From JAIQFF01 sp963788505 (lineage in GTDB: Bacteria; Acidobacteriota; Terriglobia; Terriglobales; Acidobacteriaceae), in the NCBI GenBank assembly GCA_963788505.1, contig CAWBGY010000009.1:992001-1056000 (forward strand): a stretch of DNA of 64,000 nt. Direction: 5' to 3'. Shown piece after piece: positions 50,894 through 60,058 of the stretch. Both the position numbers and the translations under genes were made by a program. A model generated the notes under the pieces. The model was not told where the DNA came from, ran no database searches, and saw only the letters and a list, made by a program, of their open reading frames with translations. Positions within the stretch are counted from its first letter, which is position 1; every line of letters starts with the position of its first letter.

Positions 50894-50945
50894 CACCGTC
50901 GAGCTGCGCTCGACCAGGACGGGTCGGAGACCCATCCCTACACGG
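50894..50945. repeat. GGACGGGTC palindrome family, copy 2
   Basis: GTCGAGCTGCGCTCGAC followed by GGACGGGTCGGAGACCCATCC; inverse-oriented homologue of 33886-33935. It lies between the convergent oxidoreductase and glutamine-amidotransferase-like genes. Confidence 0.75.
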
Positions 50946-50984
50946 TTCTTGCCGAGGTTCGTCGTCTCGAGGACAGGCGTCGCC

Positions 50985-51755
50985 CTACTCCAGTACGCTG
51001 TCGTCCAGCTTTTTTCTTCCCCAGTCCGCCGCGGCTTGTACGAACGCTTGCACCAGAGGATGAGGCTTGTCCGGCCGGGAAGACAGTTGGGGCTGGAACA
51101 GGGTCGCGATGTAGAAACGGTGGGTGGGCGACTCGATGGCCCGGATCTCGCCTTGCGGCCCACGCGCCACCACGGGGAATCCGGCTTCCATGGCGGCCCA
51201 TTCATAGTCGGGATTGACTTCAAAGTTGCAGAAGAATTCCTCGGCGACTGTGTCCTGCGAATAGTACGACTGCAGATAGGAACCGGGGCGCAGGCGGATT
51301 TCCGGTATGGAACCGGATAGTTTGGGCGCGCCCTTCGCCCGCCCGGGAACGGCACAGGCGACCGGATAAATAATGATGTTTTTCGACCCGGAATTATTCT
51401 CGGCGCTGTCCGCATCCTTGATTCCCAGCACGTTGCGGGCGCACTCGATCAGCGCATACTGAAAGCCGCCGCAGGTGCCCAGGAAAGGCCAGTCGCGCCG
51501 GCGGGCGAATTCGATGCCTTTCAGCATGCCGTCCAAACTCTTGTAGGGACTGCCGGGCGCGGCCCAAATTCCGTCGAAAGTCTCCAGCTTTTTCTGGGTG
51601 TTGGGATCAAGCAGGCTCGGAGTCGCGATCCACTCCCCTTCGACCGGCAGATTCAGCTGGGCAGCGGCGTGCTGCAGCGATTTCTCGACTGCGGGAAGAG
51701 TCGGAGACTTGGGATCATAATCCCCCAGAATTCCAATGCGGACAGGATCGCTCAC
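50985..51755 (-). CDS. CTP-synthase C-terminal-region-related protein (family with selenocysteine members)
   Basis: 256 residues of a class I glutamine-amidotransferase-like fold: RIGILGDYDPKSPT, FDGIWAAPGSPYKSLDG, FLGTCGGFQYALIECARNVLG with the nucleophile-position cysteine, and HRFYIATLFQPQLSSRP at the end. There is no synthetase domain. The family is annotated as a '(seleno)protein' because some members have Sec at the position of this Cys; here the codon is TGC. The substrate is unknown. Confidence 0.8.
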   Translation of the reverse strand: MSDPVRIGILGDYDPKSPTLPAVEKSLQHAAAQLNLPVEGEWIATPSLLDPNTQKKLETFDGIWAAPGSPYKSLDGMLKGIEFARRRDWPFLGTCGGFQYALIECARNVLGIKDADSAENNSGSKNIIIYPVACAVPGRAKGAPKLSGSIPEIRLRPGSYLQSYYSQDTVAEEFFCNFEVNPDYEWAAMEAGFPVVARGPQGEIRAIESPTHRFYIATLFQPQLSSRPDKPHPLVQAFVQAAADWGRKKLDDSVLE

Positions 51756-51821
51756 TGAGTCATTTTATATGGGCTGCGCGGATAAGGAGGTGAGAAGGCT
51801 GGTGACCTCCTTGCCTGCCGA

Positions 51822-51905
51822 CTTGTCCGCCGAGCGTTGCTCGGCCGCACGAGCGGGACGCTCGCGCCTACATTTGGCGGGCGAGGGCGCCCGCCCCACA
51901 CCGAC
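51822..51905. repeat. GC-rich double palindrome (CACGAGCGGGACGCTCGCG family)
   Basis: CCGAGCGTTGCTCGG, GAGCGGGACGCTCGCGCCTAC and GGCGGGCGAGGGCGCCCGCC in succession. The middle part recurs at 61200-61232, and the last part resembles 36955-36995. Confidence 0.7.
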
Positions 51906-51909
51906 ACGA

Positions 51910-53077
51910 TTACTTTGCGGTCACCGAGCGCTCTTTCAGGATTTCATCCACCGCCGCGATTGCCGTTTCCAGTTCCTCATCTTTATTGTAGAAGTGCGGA
52001 GCCATGCGCACGCCAGCCTGGGGGCGATAGTCCACCAGGATGTCCCGCTTGAGCAGTTCGCGGCAGACCTCCTCGGCAGCGGGCATGTCGATCGAAACCG
52101 TTCCGCCACGCTGCTCCGCGTGGCGTGGCGAATTCACACGCCAACCATGCCCCGAAGCCAACTCGATCAATCGGGAAGTCTGCCGTTTCGACTTTTCTCG
52201 AATCCGGTCGATGCCGACCTCGGCGATGATTTTCAGTCCGGGACGCGCAGCTTCCAACGCCGGGACGTGGGACGTGCCATTCATGAAGCGAAACGGGGGC
52301 TCGGTGTAGCGAGTCGGTCCGATTTCAAAGGCAAAGGGATTCTGGTGGGCAAACCAGCCGGTGAATTTTGGCTGCAGCTTCCTGCCCAGGTCCGGACGAA
52401 CATATAAGTAGCCCACGCCCGGGCCCGCCACACAGCCACTTCAACACTCCGCCACAGGCGAAATCGACATCCAGCGCCTGCACATCGACGGGCACGGTGC
52501 CCAGCGACTGAAAGGTGTCGAGCAGCACGTGGGCGCCAACCCGGTGGGCCTTCTCGATGATGGCCTTCGCATCCTGGATGTACCCGCTGCGAAAAATCAC
52601 GTGTGAAACCGGGACCAGCAGAGTGTGTTCATCGATCGCATCCAGCAGACGTTCCGTGGGAACCGTGATCCCGTCGTCGGTCTGCACCATCTTGACGCGC
52701 GCGCCATAGGCCCGTTGCGCTTCCCAGAAATACATCACCGAGGGGAAGTTCAAATCGCTGTACACCACCTGGTTGCGTTTGCCGGAGAAATCGAAGCAGG
52801 AAGCTGCTACGGCCTGGCAGGTCGTGACATTCTGATGGGTCGAAACCGAGCCAGGAGCGGCGTTCATCAGGGCGCCAATCTCGTCTCCCACCTGGGCCGC
52901 CAGCATCCACCAGCGTTCTTCCCACGCCCGCACGCCGCGCGTGGCCCAGAGGTCGGCGTAGCCCTTCATGGCTTCGTAAACCGCTTGCGGCATGGCACCC
53001 AGCGAATTGCTGATCAGATAGGTGGTGCGTTCCAAAATGGGGAATTCGGAACGATAGCGGAGAAGCTCATCAGCCAT
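51910..53077 (-). CDS. Class V aminotransferase (kynureninase/isopenicillin epimerase-like), frameshifted near 52425
   Basis: ATG 53077. PLP fold features include THQNVTTCQAVAASC, the Asp of LLDTFQSLG and the Schiff-base lysine in GGVLKWLCGGPG. After CGGPG the frame slips; the continuation GVGYLYVRPDLGRKLQP is one base out. One extra G in the GGGCCCGGG run near 52425 explains it. The C-terminal part (PFRFMNGTSHVPALEAARPG) is intact. Corrected length is about 389 residues. Substrate undetermined. Confidence 0.85.
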
Positions 53078-53211
53078 ACGACGTATTGTACTGCGCGCCC
53101 CGCCTGTATACTTCGGGCTGGCCGACAACTCTACGACTTCTCCACGCATCCTAGATTTGAATTTTGCGCGTGTATTGGATTCCTTGTATTGGATTCTTAG
53201 ATAGGAGAGAA

Positions 53212-53331
53212 ATGAAAGCCATGAAAATAATCAGAAACATTCTGGGGACTGCAGGTCTGCTGTACGCTGGGTATGTCCTCGTCGCGAGTATGAAGGACGT
53301 CCGCCGCTACATTCGGATCAGCACGATGTAG
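53212..53331 (+). CDS. 39-residue membrane micro-protein (DUF6893-like)
   Basis: ATG at 53212 with AGGAG about 5 bases upstream. The product MKAMKIIRNILGTAGLLYAG continues VLVASMKDVRRYIRISTM: one membrane helix followed by a basic D-x-R-R-Y-x-R-I tail ending in Met. The tail pattern matches small acidobacterial DUF6893-type proteins as I recall them. Nothing is known of the function. Confidence 0.65.
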   Translation: MKAMKIIRNILGTAGLLYAGYVLVASMKDVRRYIRISTM

Positions 53332-53357
53332 GAGAGCATGGGACAGAGACTCTTGTC

Positions 53358-54683
53358 CTACTTCTTCAGCGCGAAATAGGCCGCTGTCAGCACGACCATG
53401 TACACCGCGCCGCTGATCAGCGTCAAGTGAGAGTTCCAGCCGGTCTCGAGGAACGCCACCAGGATGAGCACGAACCCCAGCGCCGAGCCCCAGGCTCCAA
53501 GAGGAGAACGCATCGGCAGGGCGGAGAGTTGGCCGGCTGGGAGCTTCCGGCGGAACTGGATGTGCGCGGCCAGTGAAACCAGCCAGGACAGCAGCATTCC
53601 CACCAGGGCCGCGCCTAGAATCGAAACGAAAGCATCCTTCGGCGCCCACTTCTCCAGCACCAGCGCGACCACGATACCGTAGGACGACGCCAGCACCGCC
53701 AACTTGGGCGATCCTGACGCATTCAGCCGTCCCAGAACTGCCGGCGCCCATCCTGTTCGCGCCAGGGAGAACAAAACCCGCGAAGCAGCATAGAGCGCAG
53801 CGTTCGCCCCCGACAACGCGGCCGTCAGGATTACGAAGGTCATGATGTGCGGCGCGGCCGGGATGTGCGCGTGCCGGAATACGGTGACGAACGGGCTTTC
53901 GGTAACGCCGGCACGGTCCCACGGCATCACGCCTACCAGAACGACGATCGCTCCCAGATAGACGGAAGCCAGTATCGCGAAAGTCAGCTTGACGGCGCGG
54001 GGAATCTCCTGGGCCGAGCGCGACTCTCCCGTGGTAATGGCCACAAATTCAATTCCTCCAAAGGTGTAAAGAGCAAAGCCCATGGCCAGCAAGGGCGCCA
54101 GAGCTCCCCGAGGGAAAAATCCGCCATGCGCCGTGTATTCCGGCGCCACCCGGCCGCTTAACAACAGCCCCGCTCCCAGTACGATGAAAGCCGCGATGGT
54201 GGCTACTTTGATCATCGCAAACCAGTATTCAAAGCGGGCGTAGTTGCCCACGCTGCGCAAATTGATCAGCAACAGAAAAAAGGAAAAAATCAGCACCCAG
54301 AACAGGGCCGGAACGGTAGGAAACCAGTAAGCAAGATAGGTGGCGGAAGCCACCAGTTCCGCGCCGATTGAAATTGAGATGGCCGCCCAATAGCCGGCCC
54401 GAGCGACGAATCCTGCCCACTGGTTCAGATAAAGATCGGCGTAGACTCCGAACGAGCCCGCCGCCGGATGCACACTGGAGAGCTCGCCCAACGCCATGGT
54501 CACGGTCAGACCAATCAATGCAGCCAGGACAAAGCTGAGGATCACTCCCGGCCCGGCGATTTCGAGGGCGGCGGCCGACCCCAGCAACAGCCCGGTGCCG
54601 ATCGACCCACCGACAGCGACCATGGCCATCTGCCCGGCGCCGAGCTGGTGGCGCAGTCCTCGTTCCTCTGGCTCCGCTGGCAT
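53358..54683 (-). CDS. Amino-acid permease (APC superfamily)
   Basis: About 441 residues and 12 predicted membrane helices. The first helix carries GGSIGTGLLLGSA, the substrate-binding G-S/A-G signature of the AAT group, followed by GPGVILSFVLAALIG and HPAAGSFGVYADLYL. It is a proton-coupled amino-acid importer; specificity is not evident. ATG 54683 places RGLRHQLGAGQM just ahead of helix 1 as in homologues; ATG 54725 is a longer option. Confidence 0.9.
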   Translation of the reverse strand: MPAEPEERGLRHQLGAGQMAMVAVGGSIGTGLLLGSAAALEIAGPGVILSFVLAALIGLTVTMALGELSSVHPAAGSFGVYADLYLNQWAGFVARAGYWAAISISIGAELVASATYLAYWFPTVPALFWVLIFSFFLLLINLRSVGNYARFEYWFAMIKVATIAAFIVLGAGLLLSGRVAPEYTAHGGFFPRGALAPLLAMGFALYTFGGIEFVAITTGESRSAQEIPRAVKLTFAILASVYLGAIVVLVGVMPWDRAGVTESPFVTVFRHAHIPAAPHIMTFVILTAALSGANAALYAASRVLFSLARTGWAPAVLGRLNASGSPKLAVLASSYGIVVALVLEKWAPKDAFVSILGAALVGMLLSWLVSLAAHIQFRRKLPAGQLSALPMRSPLGAWGSALGFVLILVAFLETGWNSHLTLISGAVYMVVLTAAYFALKK

Positions 54684-54833
54684 CCGGCAGCTATAACAGA
54701 CAACCCCTTTTTCCACCAAAGACATTATCCGGCGTGACCTTCGTAATCCCCGCGGCGCCCGACTTCGTTGCCGCTGCCGGAACCGCCCCCTAAAATCTCA
54801 ATTGGGTTACCACGCACGTTACCCGTGTCTCTC

Positions 54834-57410
54834 ATGCCAGACCCGACCAAGCGAATGGACCGAGCCGAGATCGCCCGACGCATCGAGCGCGCGGAGAAGC
54901 TCTTGCAGAAAGGCAAGACCGGCGATGCCCTCGATGAGTACATGCAGGTCCTGGCCGACGACCCGCAGAATGACAACGTGCGCCAGATGGCCGCCGATAT
55001 CTGCCTTTCTTTGCAACATACTGCGGAGGCGGTCAAGCTTCTGGGCGAATTGTTTGAGCGCCAGATCGCGGCCGGGGAGAACACTCGCGCCAGTCTTACC
55101 TACAAGAAGCTGGCCCGGTATGCCGTCCCGACCAGCGCGCAGAAGGTCCACTTCGGGCAGATACTTGAGACCTCCAACCGGAAACTCGCGCTCGAGACTT
55201 ACGAGAGCGCGCTTGAAGACCTCACCCAGAATGGACGTCCGCAGGATTGCCTGGCGGTGCTCAAGCGCCTGGTCGCGCTCGAGCCCTCGGAAAGGAACTT
55301 CCTGCGACTGGGTGAACTGTGTTCGCAGACCGGAGACAAACAGGAGGCGTCAGCGGCCTTCCTCAAGCTGGCAGAAATGACGGAGGGGTCGGGAGCCAAC
55401 GCCGCGCAATGGTTTGAACGGGCCTACGCCGAGGATCCCACAGAACCCAAGATAACCCTGGGTTATGGCAAGAGTCTGATGGCACAAGGCCAGGTCGGGG
55501 CAGCCATATTTGTCCTGGAACCACTGGCCAAGACCGATGGAGCGAGCGCCGAGACGCGTGAGACTTACGTCAAGGCACTCCTGTCCGCGAACCGCCTGAG
55601 CGATGCGGAGCCCTTGGTTTGGCAGCTTTTTCAGCAGAATCCCTCCCGCCAGCAAGAAGTTGCGGACCTGATCGGGCTGCTGGTGGATGCGCAACAGGAC
55701 GCAGAGGCGGTTGCGCTGGCCCGAAAGCTGGAGCAATTCCAGCGGAACCGGGGAGACCGTCGCGGTTTTGTCGCCATGATGCAGGATGTCATCGCCAAGC
55801 ATCGCGGGTCGCCGGACCTGCTGGAGTTCATGAGTGAGCTGTTCAATGCCTCCAACCGCGAAGGAGACTATTGCCAGACCTTGCTCAAGCTTTTCGATCT
55901 GCACTGCGGCATGGGTAACTACGCCAAGGCCGCCGAATGCCTGGATCGCGCGGCCGACGTGGATGCCTACGAGCCCGGCCACCAGAAGCGCCTGGAATTG
56001 CTGCGCGGCAAGATCGATGAAAGCCGATACAAGGTCATCGCCTCACGCTTCACCAGCATGGCGAAAACTGCGTCCGAGCCGGCCAAGACCGAAGGGCCGA
56101 CGCTGGGCGCCGCTGCTCTGCAGGACCTGATGCTGCAGGCTGAAATCCTGGTGCAGTACGGCATGCGCTCCAAGGCGATTGAACGCCTGCAGCGCATTCA
56201 GGAACTCTTTCCGCGCGAAGAAGAACGCAATCAGGATCTGCAGCAGCTGTACCTGTCCGCGGGCTTGACTCCGCAGCATGCGAACTCGGCCCCTCCGCCG
56301 TCCGGAACTGCCGGCTCGGCAGCGAAAGCCCCGTCCGAGTCTGCGCCGGCTCGGACGTCCCCACCGGCGGAATCCGCCGATGTCAACAGCTTCACCAAAG
56401 TCGCCGACATCACGCGCAAGCTTTATCGCCAGACCAATGCCGATGCGGTGATGTCTACCGCGGTGGCGGAAATCGGAGCGCAATGGAAGCTCAGCCGCTG
56501 CATCGTGGCCATGCGCAAGCCGGGAATGGTGCCGAGCGCGGTCAAGGAGTACCACCGGGAAGGGGTAAACGCCGGGGAAGCAAAAGCTTTGAGCAAGCTG
56601 GTCGCGGCGGTACAGGACGCCGCCATCAGCCAGGGAACTCTGACCATCACCGACGCACCCGCCGCGCCGGAGTTGCAGGCAGTTCGGGAAGTTCTGGTGG
56701 AGTTGGGCATCACTTCACTGCTGGCGCTGCCCCTCAGTGACGGCCAGGACCAGATGGGGGTGCTCCTGCTGGCGCAAAACACCGCCCGAGGCTGGCATTC
56801 CGCCGACGTCGTGGTGCTGAAAACTATCAGCGAACAGATTGTGATCGCGCTGACCAACGCTGGCCTGCGCCGGCTGGTCAAGAGTTTGTCGGTCACCGAT
56901 GAACAGTCCGGATTGCTCAAGCGGGCATCCTACATCGATCTGCTGATGGCGGAAACGCGCCGCGCCGTCCAGCAGAGCACTCCGGTGACGGTGACCTTGC
57001 TGCAGTTCGGCAAAGGCTCGGCCATGCTGAAGGAGCACGGAGAAAAAGCGGTGGAAGGAGTCATGCAGCAGATTGGGCAACTTTTTGGCGCCAACATCCG
57101 GCAGAATGATCTTGCTTTCCGCTACGGCAAAACCACGATCGCGCTGATCCTGGGAGAAACCGGGGAAAAGGAAGCCATGATGGCGGTCGAGAAATTGCGC
57201 AAACTGCTGGCGGACGTAAAGCTTTCCGGCGAGATTGTCCCCTTCAGCGCGGGTCTGGCGGAAGCCGTCGTGCGCCAGCAGTTCGATCCCGTGGACATTG
57301 TCACCGAGGTCATCAATCGCGCCGACAAGGCGCTCGATTCGGCAGTGGCCCAGGGTCTGGGACGCATCGTCAGCCTGGCTCCGTCGGCCGCCGCCGCCGC
57401 AGTCGCATAG
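54834..57410 (+). CDS. TPR-GAF-degenerate GGDEF protein
   Basis: 858 residues from ATG 54834. Residues ~10-400 are TPR-like helical repeats (LLQKGKTGDALDEYMQVLADD, ERQIAAGENTRASLTYKKLA, AKAAECLDRAADVD). A GAF domain covers ~530-690 (ADAVMSTAVAEIGAQWKLSRC, ITSLLALPLSDGQDQMGVLLL). The C-terminal ~130 residues follow the GGDEF-domain pattern, but the signature loop reads RYGKTTIALIL, with no GG(D/E)EF, so it should not make cyclic di-GMP. It may bind GTP or act as a scaffold. No membrane segment. Confidence 0.8.
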   Translation: MPDPTKRMDRAEIARRIERAEKLLQKGKTGDALDEYMQVLADDPQNDNVRQMAADICLSLQHTAEAVKLLGELFERQIAAGENTRASLTYKKLARYAVPTSAQKVHFGQILETSNRKLALETYESALEDLTQNGRPQDCLAVLKRLVALEPSERNFLRLGELCSQTGDKQEASAAFLKLAEMTEGSGANAAQWFERAYAEDPTEPKITLGYGKSLMAQGQVGAAIFVLEPLAKTDGASAETRETYVKALLSANRLSDAEPLVWQLFQQNPSRQQEVADLIGLLVDAQQDAEAVALARKLEQFQRNRGDRRGFVAMMQDVIAKHRGSPDLLEFMSELFNASNREGDYCQTLLKLFDLHCGMGNYAKAAECLDRAADVDAYEPGHQKRLELLRGKIDESRYKVIASRFTSMAKTASEPAKTEGPTLGAAALQDLMLQAEILVQYGMRSKAIERLQRIQELFPREEERNQDLQQLYLSAGLTPQHANSAPPPSGTAGSAAKAPSESAPARTSPPAESADVNSFTKVADITRKLYRQTNADAVMSTAVAEIGAQWKLSRCIVAMRKPGMVPSAVKEYHREGVNAGEAKALSKLVAAVQDAAISQGTLTITDAPAAPELQAVREVLVELGITSLLALPLSDGQDQMGVLLLAQNTARGWHSADVVVLKTISEQIVIALTNAGLRRLVKSLSVTDEQSGLLKRASYIDLLMAETRRAVQQSTPVTVTLLQFGKGSAMLKEHGEKAVEGVMQQIGQLFGANIRQNDLAFRYGKTTIALILGETGEKEAMMAVEKLRKLLADVKLSGEIVPFSAGLAEAVVRQQFDPVDIVTEVINRADKALDSAVAQGLGRIVSLAPSAAAAAVA

Positions 57411-57502
57411 CGTGGCAGAGTGCCTATTCCCGCTGTTAAACTATCCAGTTTGATTACCCCACGCTTCGCTATTCTGATTTCAAAGAGCACCAGGAAATCC
57501 AC

Positions 57503-58702
57503 ATGCTGAAACCCGGCGACATTGCGATCATAAGCGGAGCTCGCACTCCGTTTGGGCGCTACTGCGGCAAGCTGAAGGACTTTACCGCCCAGGAATTGGG
57601 CGCCATTGCCGGCAAGGGCGCCATCGAACGGGCTGGGCTCGATCCCAAGGAGTTCGATCACGCGGTTTTCGGCAATGCGCAACAGACTTCGGGTGACGCT
57701 ATTTATGGCGCCCGGCACGCGGCTTTGCGTGCGGGTCTGCCTATCGAGACGCCGGCCCTTACGGTCAACCGGCTTTGTGGAAGCGGCATCCAGGCGATCG
57801 TCAGCGCCGCGCAGATGATCCAGGTGGGTGAAGCGAATGTGGTTCTCGCCGGCGGCATGGAAGCCATGTCGCAGGCCCCGTTTACCATTCGCGGACGCGA
57901 CGGCTTCAATCTCGCGCCCGGCGGCAAAATGGAAGACTCGCTCATGGTCGCCCTGCTCGACAGCTATTGCGGCCTGTACATGGCGAATACGGCCGAGCTC
58001 TATGGTTCGCAACAAGGCATCACACGCGAGCTGCAGGATGAATTTGCCTTGCGCTCGCAGCAGCGTGCCGATGCCGCCTATAAAGAAGGACGTCTGCAGG
58101 AAGAGCTGGTTCCGGTGGCGCTGAAAAATTCCAAAGGTGAAGCCACCGGCGAATCATTGACCGAAGACGACCACCGGCGTCCGCAGACCACACTTGAAGG
58201 CCTGGCTAAACTCAGGACTGCATTCGGGAAAAACGGTACGGTCACGGCCGGCAACGCCAGCGGAATCGTGGATGGCGGCGCCGCGGTGGTCATCATGTCG
58301 CTCGATGAAGCCGGCAAGCGCGGTATCCGTCCGCTGGGGCGCGTAGTGAGCTGGGGCATTGCCGGAGTCGATCCCAAGGTGATGGGCCGCGGACCAGTGC
58401 CCGCGACGAAGATTGCCTTGCAGAAAGCTGGTCTGACTCTGGATTACATCGATCTCATCGAAGTGAACGAAGCCTTCGCCGCGCAGTACCTGGCGGTCGA
58501 AAAGGAGCTGGGCCTCGATCGCGAAAAAGTAAACGTCAACGGCGGCGCGATTGCTTTGGGACATCCGCTGGGAGCGACGGGCACGCGGTTGGTGATTACA
58601 CTGCTGTACGAGCTGCGCCGCCGAAAGAAGAAGTATGGGCTGGCAACGGCGTGCATTGGCGGCGGGCAGGGGATCGCGATGGTGGTGGAGAGCATGAACT
58701 GA
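57503..58702 (+). CDS. Acetyl-CoA acetyltransferase (thiolase)
   Basis: 399 residues. The nucleophilic Cys is in NRLCGSGIQAI, with later residues NEAFAAQ, GGAIALGHPLGATG (His) and ACIGGGQG (second Cys). It condenses or cleaves acetoacetyl-CoA or longer 3-ketoacyl-CoA. The next enzyme gene is a 3-hydroxyacyl-CoA dehydrogenase, separated by one small membrane-protein gene, consistent with a beta-oxidation or butanoate module. Confidence 0.93.
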   Translation: MLKPGDIAIISGARTPFGRYCGKLKDFTAQELGAIAGKGAIERAGLDPKEFDHAVFGNAQQTSGDAIYGARHAALRAGLPIETPALTVNRLCGSGIQAIVSAAQMIQVGEANVVLAGGMEAMSQAPFTIRGRDGFNLAPGGKMEDSLMVALLDSYCGLYMANTAELYGSQQGITRELQDEFALRSQQRADAAYKEGRLQEELVPVALKNSKGEATGESLTEDDHRRPQTTLEGLAKLRTAFGKNGTVTAGNASGIVDGGAAVVIMSLDEAGKRGIRPLGRVVSWGIAGVDPKVMGRGPVPATKIALQKAGLTLDYIDLIEVNEAFAAQYLAVEKELGLDREKVNVNGGAIALGHPLGATGTRLVITLLYELRRRKKKYGLATACIGGGQGIAMVVESMN

Positions 58703-58729
58703 TCTTTAATTTTGTAGGAGTGTAGAAGG

Positions 58730-59011
58730 GTGAGATCTGAGACCCGCATTGTCCTTCGCGCCCTAGTGTCAATTGTTGGTGGGCTTGTCTTGGTTATCGT
58801 CATTTCAGAAGCGACATGTATTGCGAGCAACAACGGTTGTGAAGCACTAGTGAAGCCTGCTGCTTTTCTTCTGAACACGGGGTTTGAAGGTGGTTTGGTC
58901 GCACTGGGTGCGACATGCCTTTTTCTGTGGGTCGTTTTCAGCATTTGCATCTGGTTCGTCCTGAGGAAATGGGGACGGTTGCGTCGGGTAGTTGATCGCG
59001 AGGATTCGTAA
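58730..59011 (+). CDS. Small two-helix membrane protein inside the thiolase-dehydrogenase operon
   Basis: 93 residues from GTG 58730 with AGGAG 9 bases upstream. Two membrane helices (VLRALVSIVGGLVLVIVISEA and LVALGATCLFLWVVFSICIWF) flank a loop with Cys residues. Its TAA overlaps the ATG of the dehydrogenase (TAATG), indicating translational coupling. Base composition is less GC-rich than its neighbours. No family recognised. Confidence 0.65.
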   Translation: MRSETRIVLRALVSIVGGLVLVIVISEATCIASNNGCEALVKPAAFLLNTGFEGGLVALGATCLFLWVVFSICIWFVLRKWGRLRRVVDREDS

Positions 59012-59889
59012 TGGAAATCAGGAACGTGGGTGTTCTCGGTTGTGGTCTGATGGGCTCGGGCATCGCGCAAGTCGCGGCCACGGCTGGGTTCGACGTCACC
59101 GTTCTCGAAGTCGAGCAGAAGTATCTCGACAAGGGATTCGCCGGCATCGAAAAATCGCTGGCCAAGTTCGCGGAGAAGGGCTCAATCAAGGAAACGCCGC
59201 AAGTCATCCGCGCCCGGCTTCACGGAACCACGAACATGCAGGACCTGGCTGGCTGCGACATTATCGTCGAGGCGGTGATCGAAAACGTCGATGAAAAGAA
59301 GAAGATGTACGCCGCGCTCGACGGCATCGTAAAAAAAGACGCGATCTTCGCCTCCAACACGTCTTCCATTTCGATTACCGAGCTTCTGACTTCCACCAAA
59401 CGTCCCGAGCGTTTCATCGGCCTGCACTTTTTCAATCCCGTGCCGCTCATGAAACTGGTTGAAGTGGTGCGCACCATCGCCACCGCCGCCGACGTGTACG
59501 ATACGGCCTACGAATTTGCCAAAAAGCTGGGCAAGGTTCCGGTCCGCACCAGCGACAAGACCGGATTCATCGTGAACCGGCTGCTGGTGCCCTATCTGCT
59601 CGACGCCATCCGCGCCTACGAAGAGGGCGTGGGCTCGATCGACGACATCGACAACGCCATGAAGCTGGGCTGCGGCTATCCCATGGGGCCCTTCACGCTG
59701 CTGGATTTTGTCGGACTGGATACGACGTACTACATCACCCACGTGATGTACGACGAATTCAAGGAGCGCCGCTTCGCCTCGCCGCCGCTGTTGAAGCGGC
59801 TGGTGATGGCGGGATGGTACGGCCGGAAGTCGGGTAAAGGATTTTACGATTATTCGGACCCGGCGAATCCGAAGCCGAATAAGCTTTAG
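59011..59889 (+). CDS. 3-hydroxybutyryl-CoA / 3-hydroxyacyl-CoA dehydrogenase
   Basis: 292 residues. N-terminal Rossmann fold GCGLMGSGIAQVAATAG, the catalytic His-containing segment GLHFFNPVPLMKLVEVV, and the C-terminal helical domain ending SGKGFYDY. It oxidises or reduces the 3-hydroxyacyl-CoA formed next to the thiolase step. It overlaps the upstream small gene by one base. Confidence 0.95.
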   Translation: MEIRNVGVLGCGLMGSGIAQVAATAGFDVTVLEVEQKYLDKGFAGIEKSLAKFAEKGSIKETPQVIRARLHGTTNMQDLAGCDIIVEAVIENVDEKKKMYAALDGIVKKDAIFASNTSSISITELLTSTKRPERFIGLHFFNPVPLMKLVEVVRTIATAADVYDTAYEFAKKLGKVPVRTSDKTGFIVNRLLVPYLLDAIRAYEEGVGSIDDIDNAMKLGCGYPMGPFTLLDFVGLDTTYYITHVMYDEFKERRFASPPLLKRLVMAGWYGRKSGKGFYDYSDPANPKPNKL

Positions 59890-59945
59890 CGGAATAGTGT
59901 CTCGTACGATTGCCATCCCGTATGATTGTCATTCTCAGTGATTGC

Positions 59946-60034
59946 CATCCTGAGGCGGCTTTAGCCGCCGAAGGACCTATGCATTTGCGATGCTGCCGGC
60001 AAAATGCCTAGGTCCTTCGCTGCGCTCAGGATGA
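59946..60034. repeat. MITE-like element with TCATCCTGAG ends, copy 2
   Basis: CATCCTGAG (59946-59954) and its complement near 60026-60034 enclose GAAGGACCTATGCAT and ATGCCTAGGTCCTTC, which pair. Inner hairpin GGCGGCTTTAGCCGCC. It lies between the dehydrogenase and ribH. Confidence 0.8.
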
Positions 60035-60058
60035 CGAGATTGGAACAGGAATCAGATC

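Noticed and set aside
54834..57410. Active diguanylate cyclase
   Set aside because: The GG(D/E)EF signature is absent; the corresponding loop is RYGKTTIALIL.
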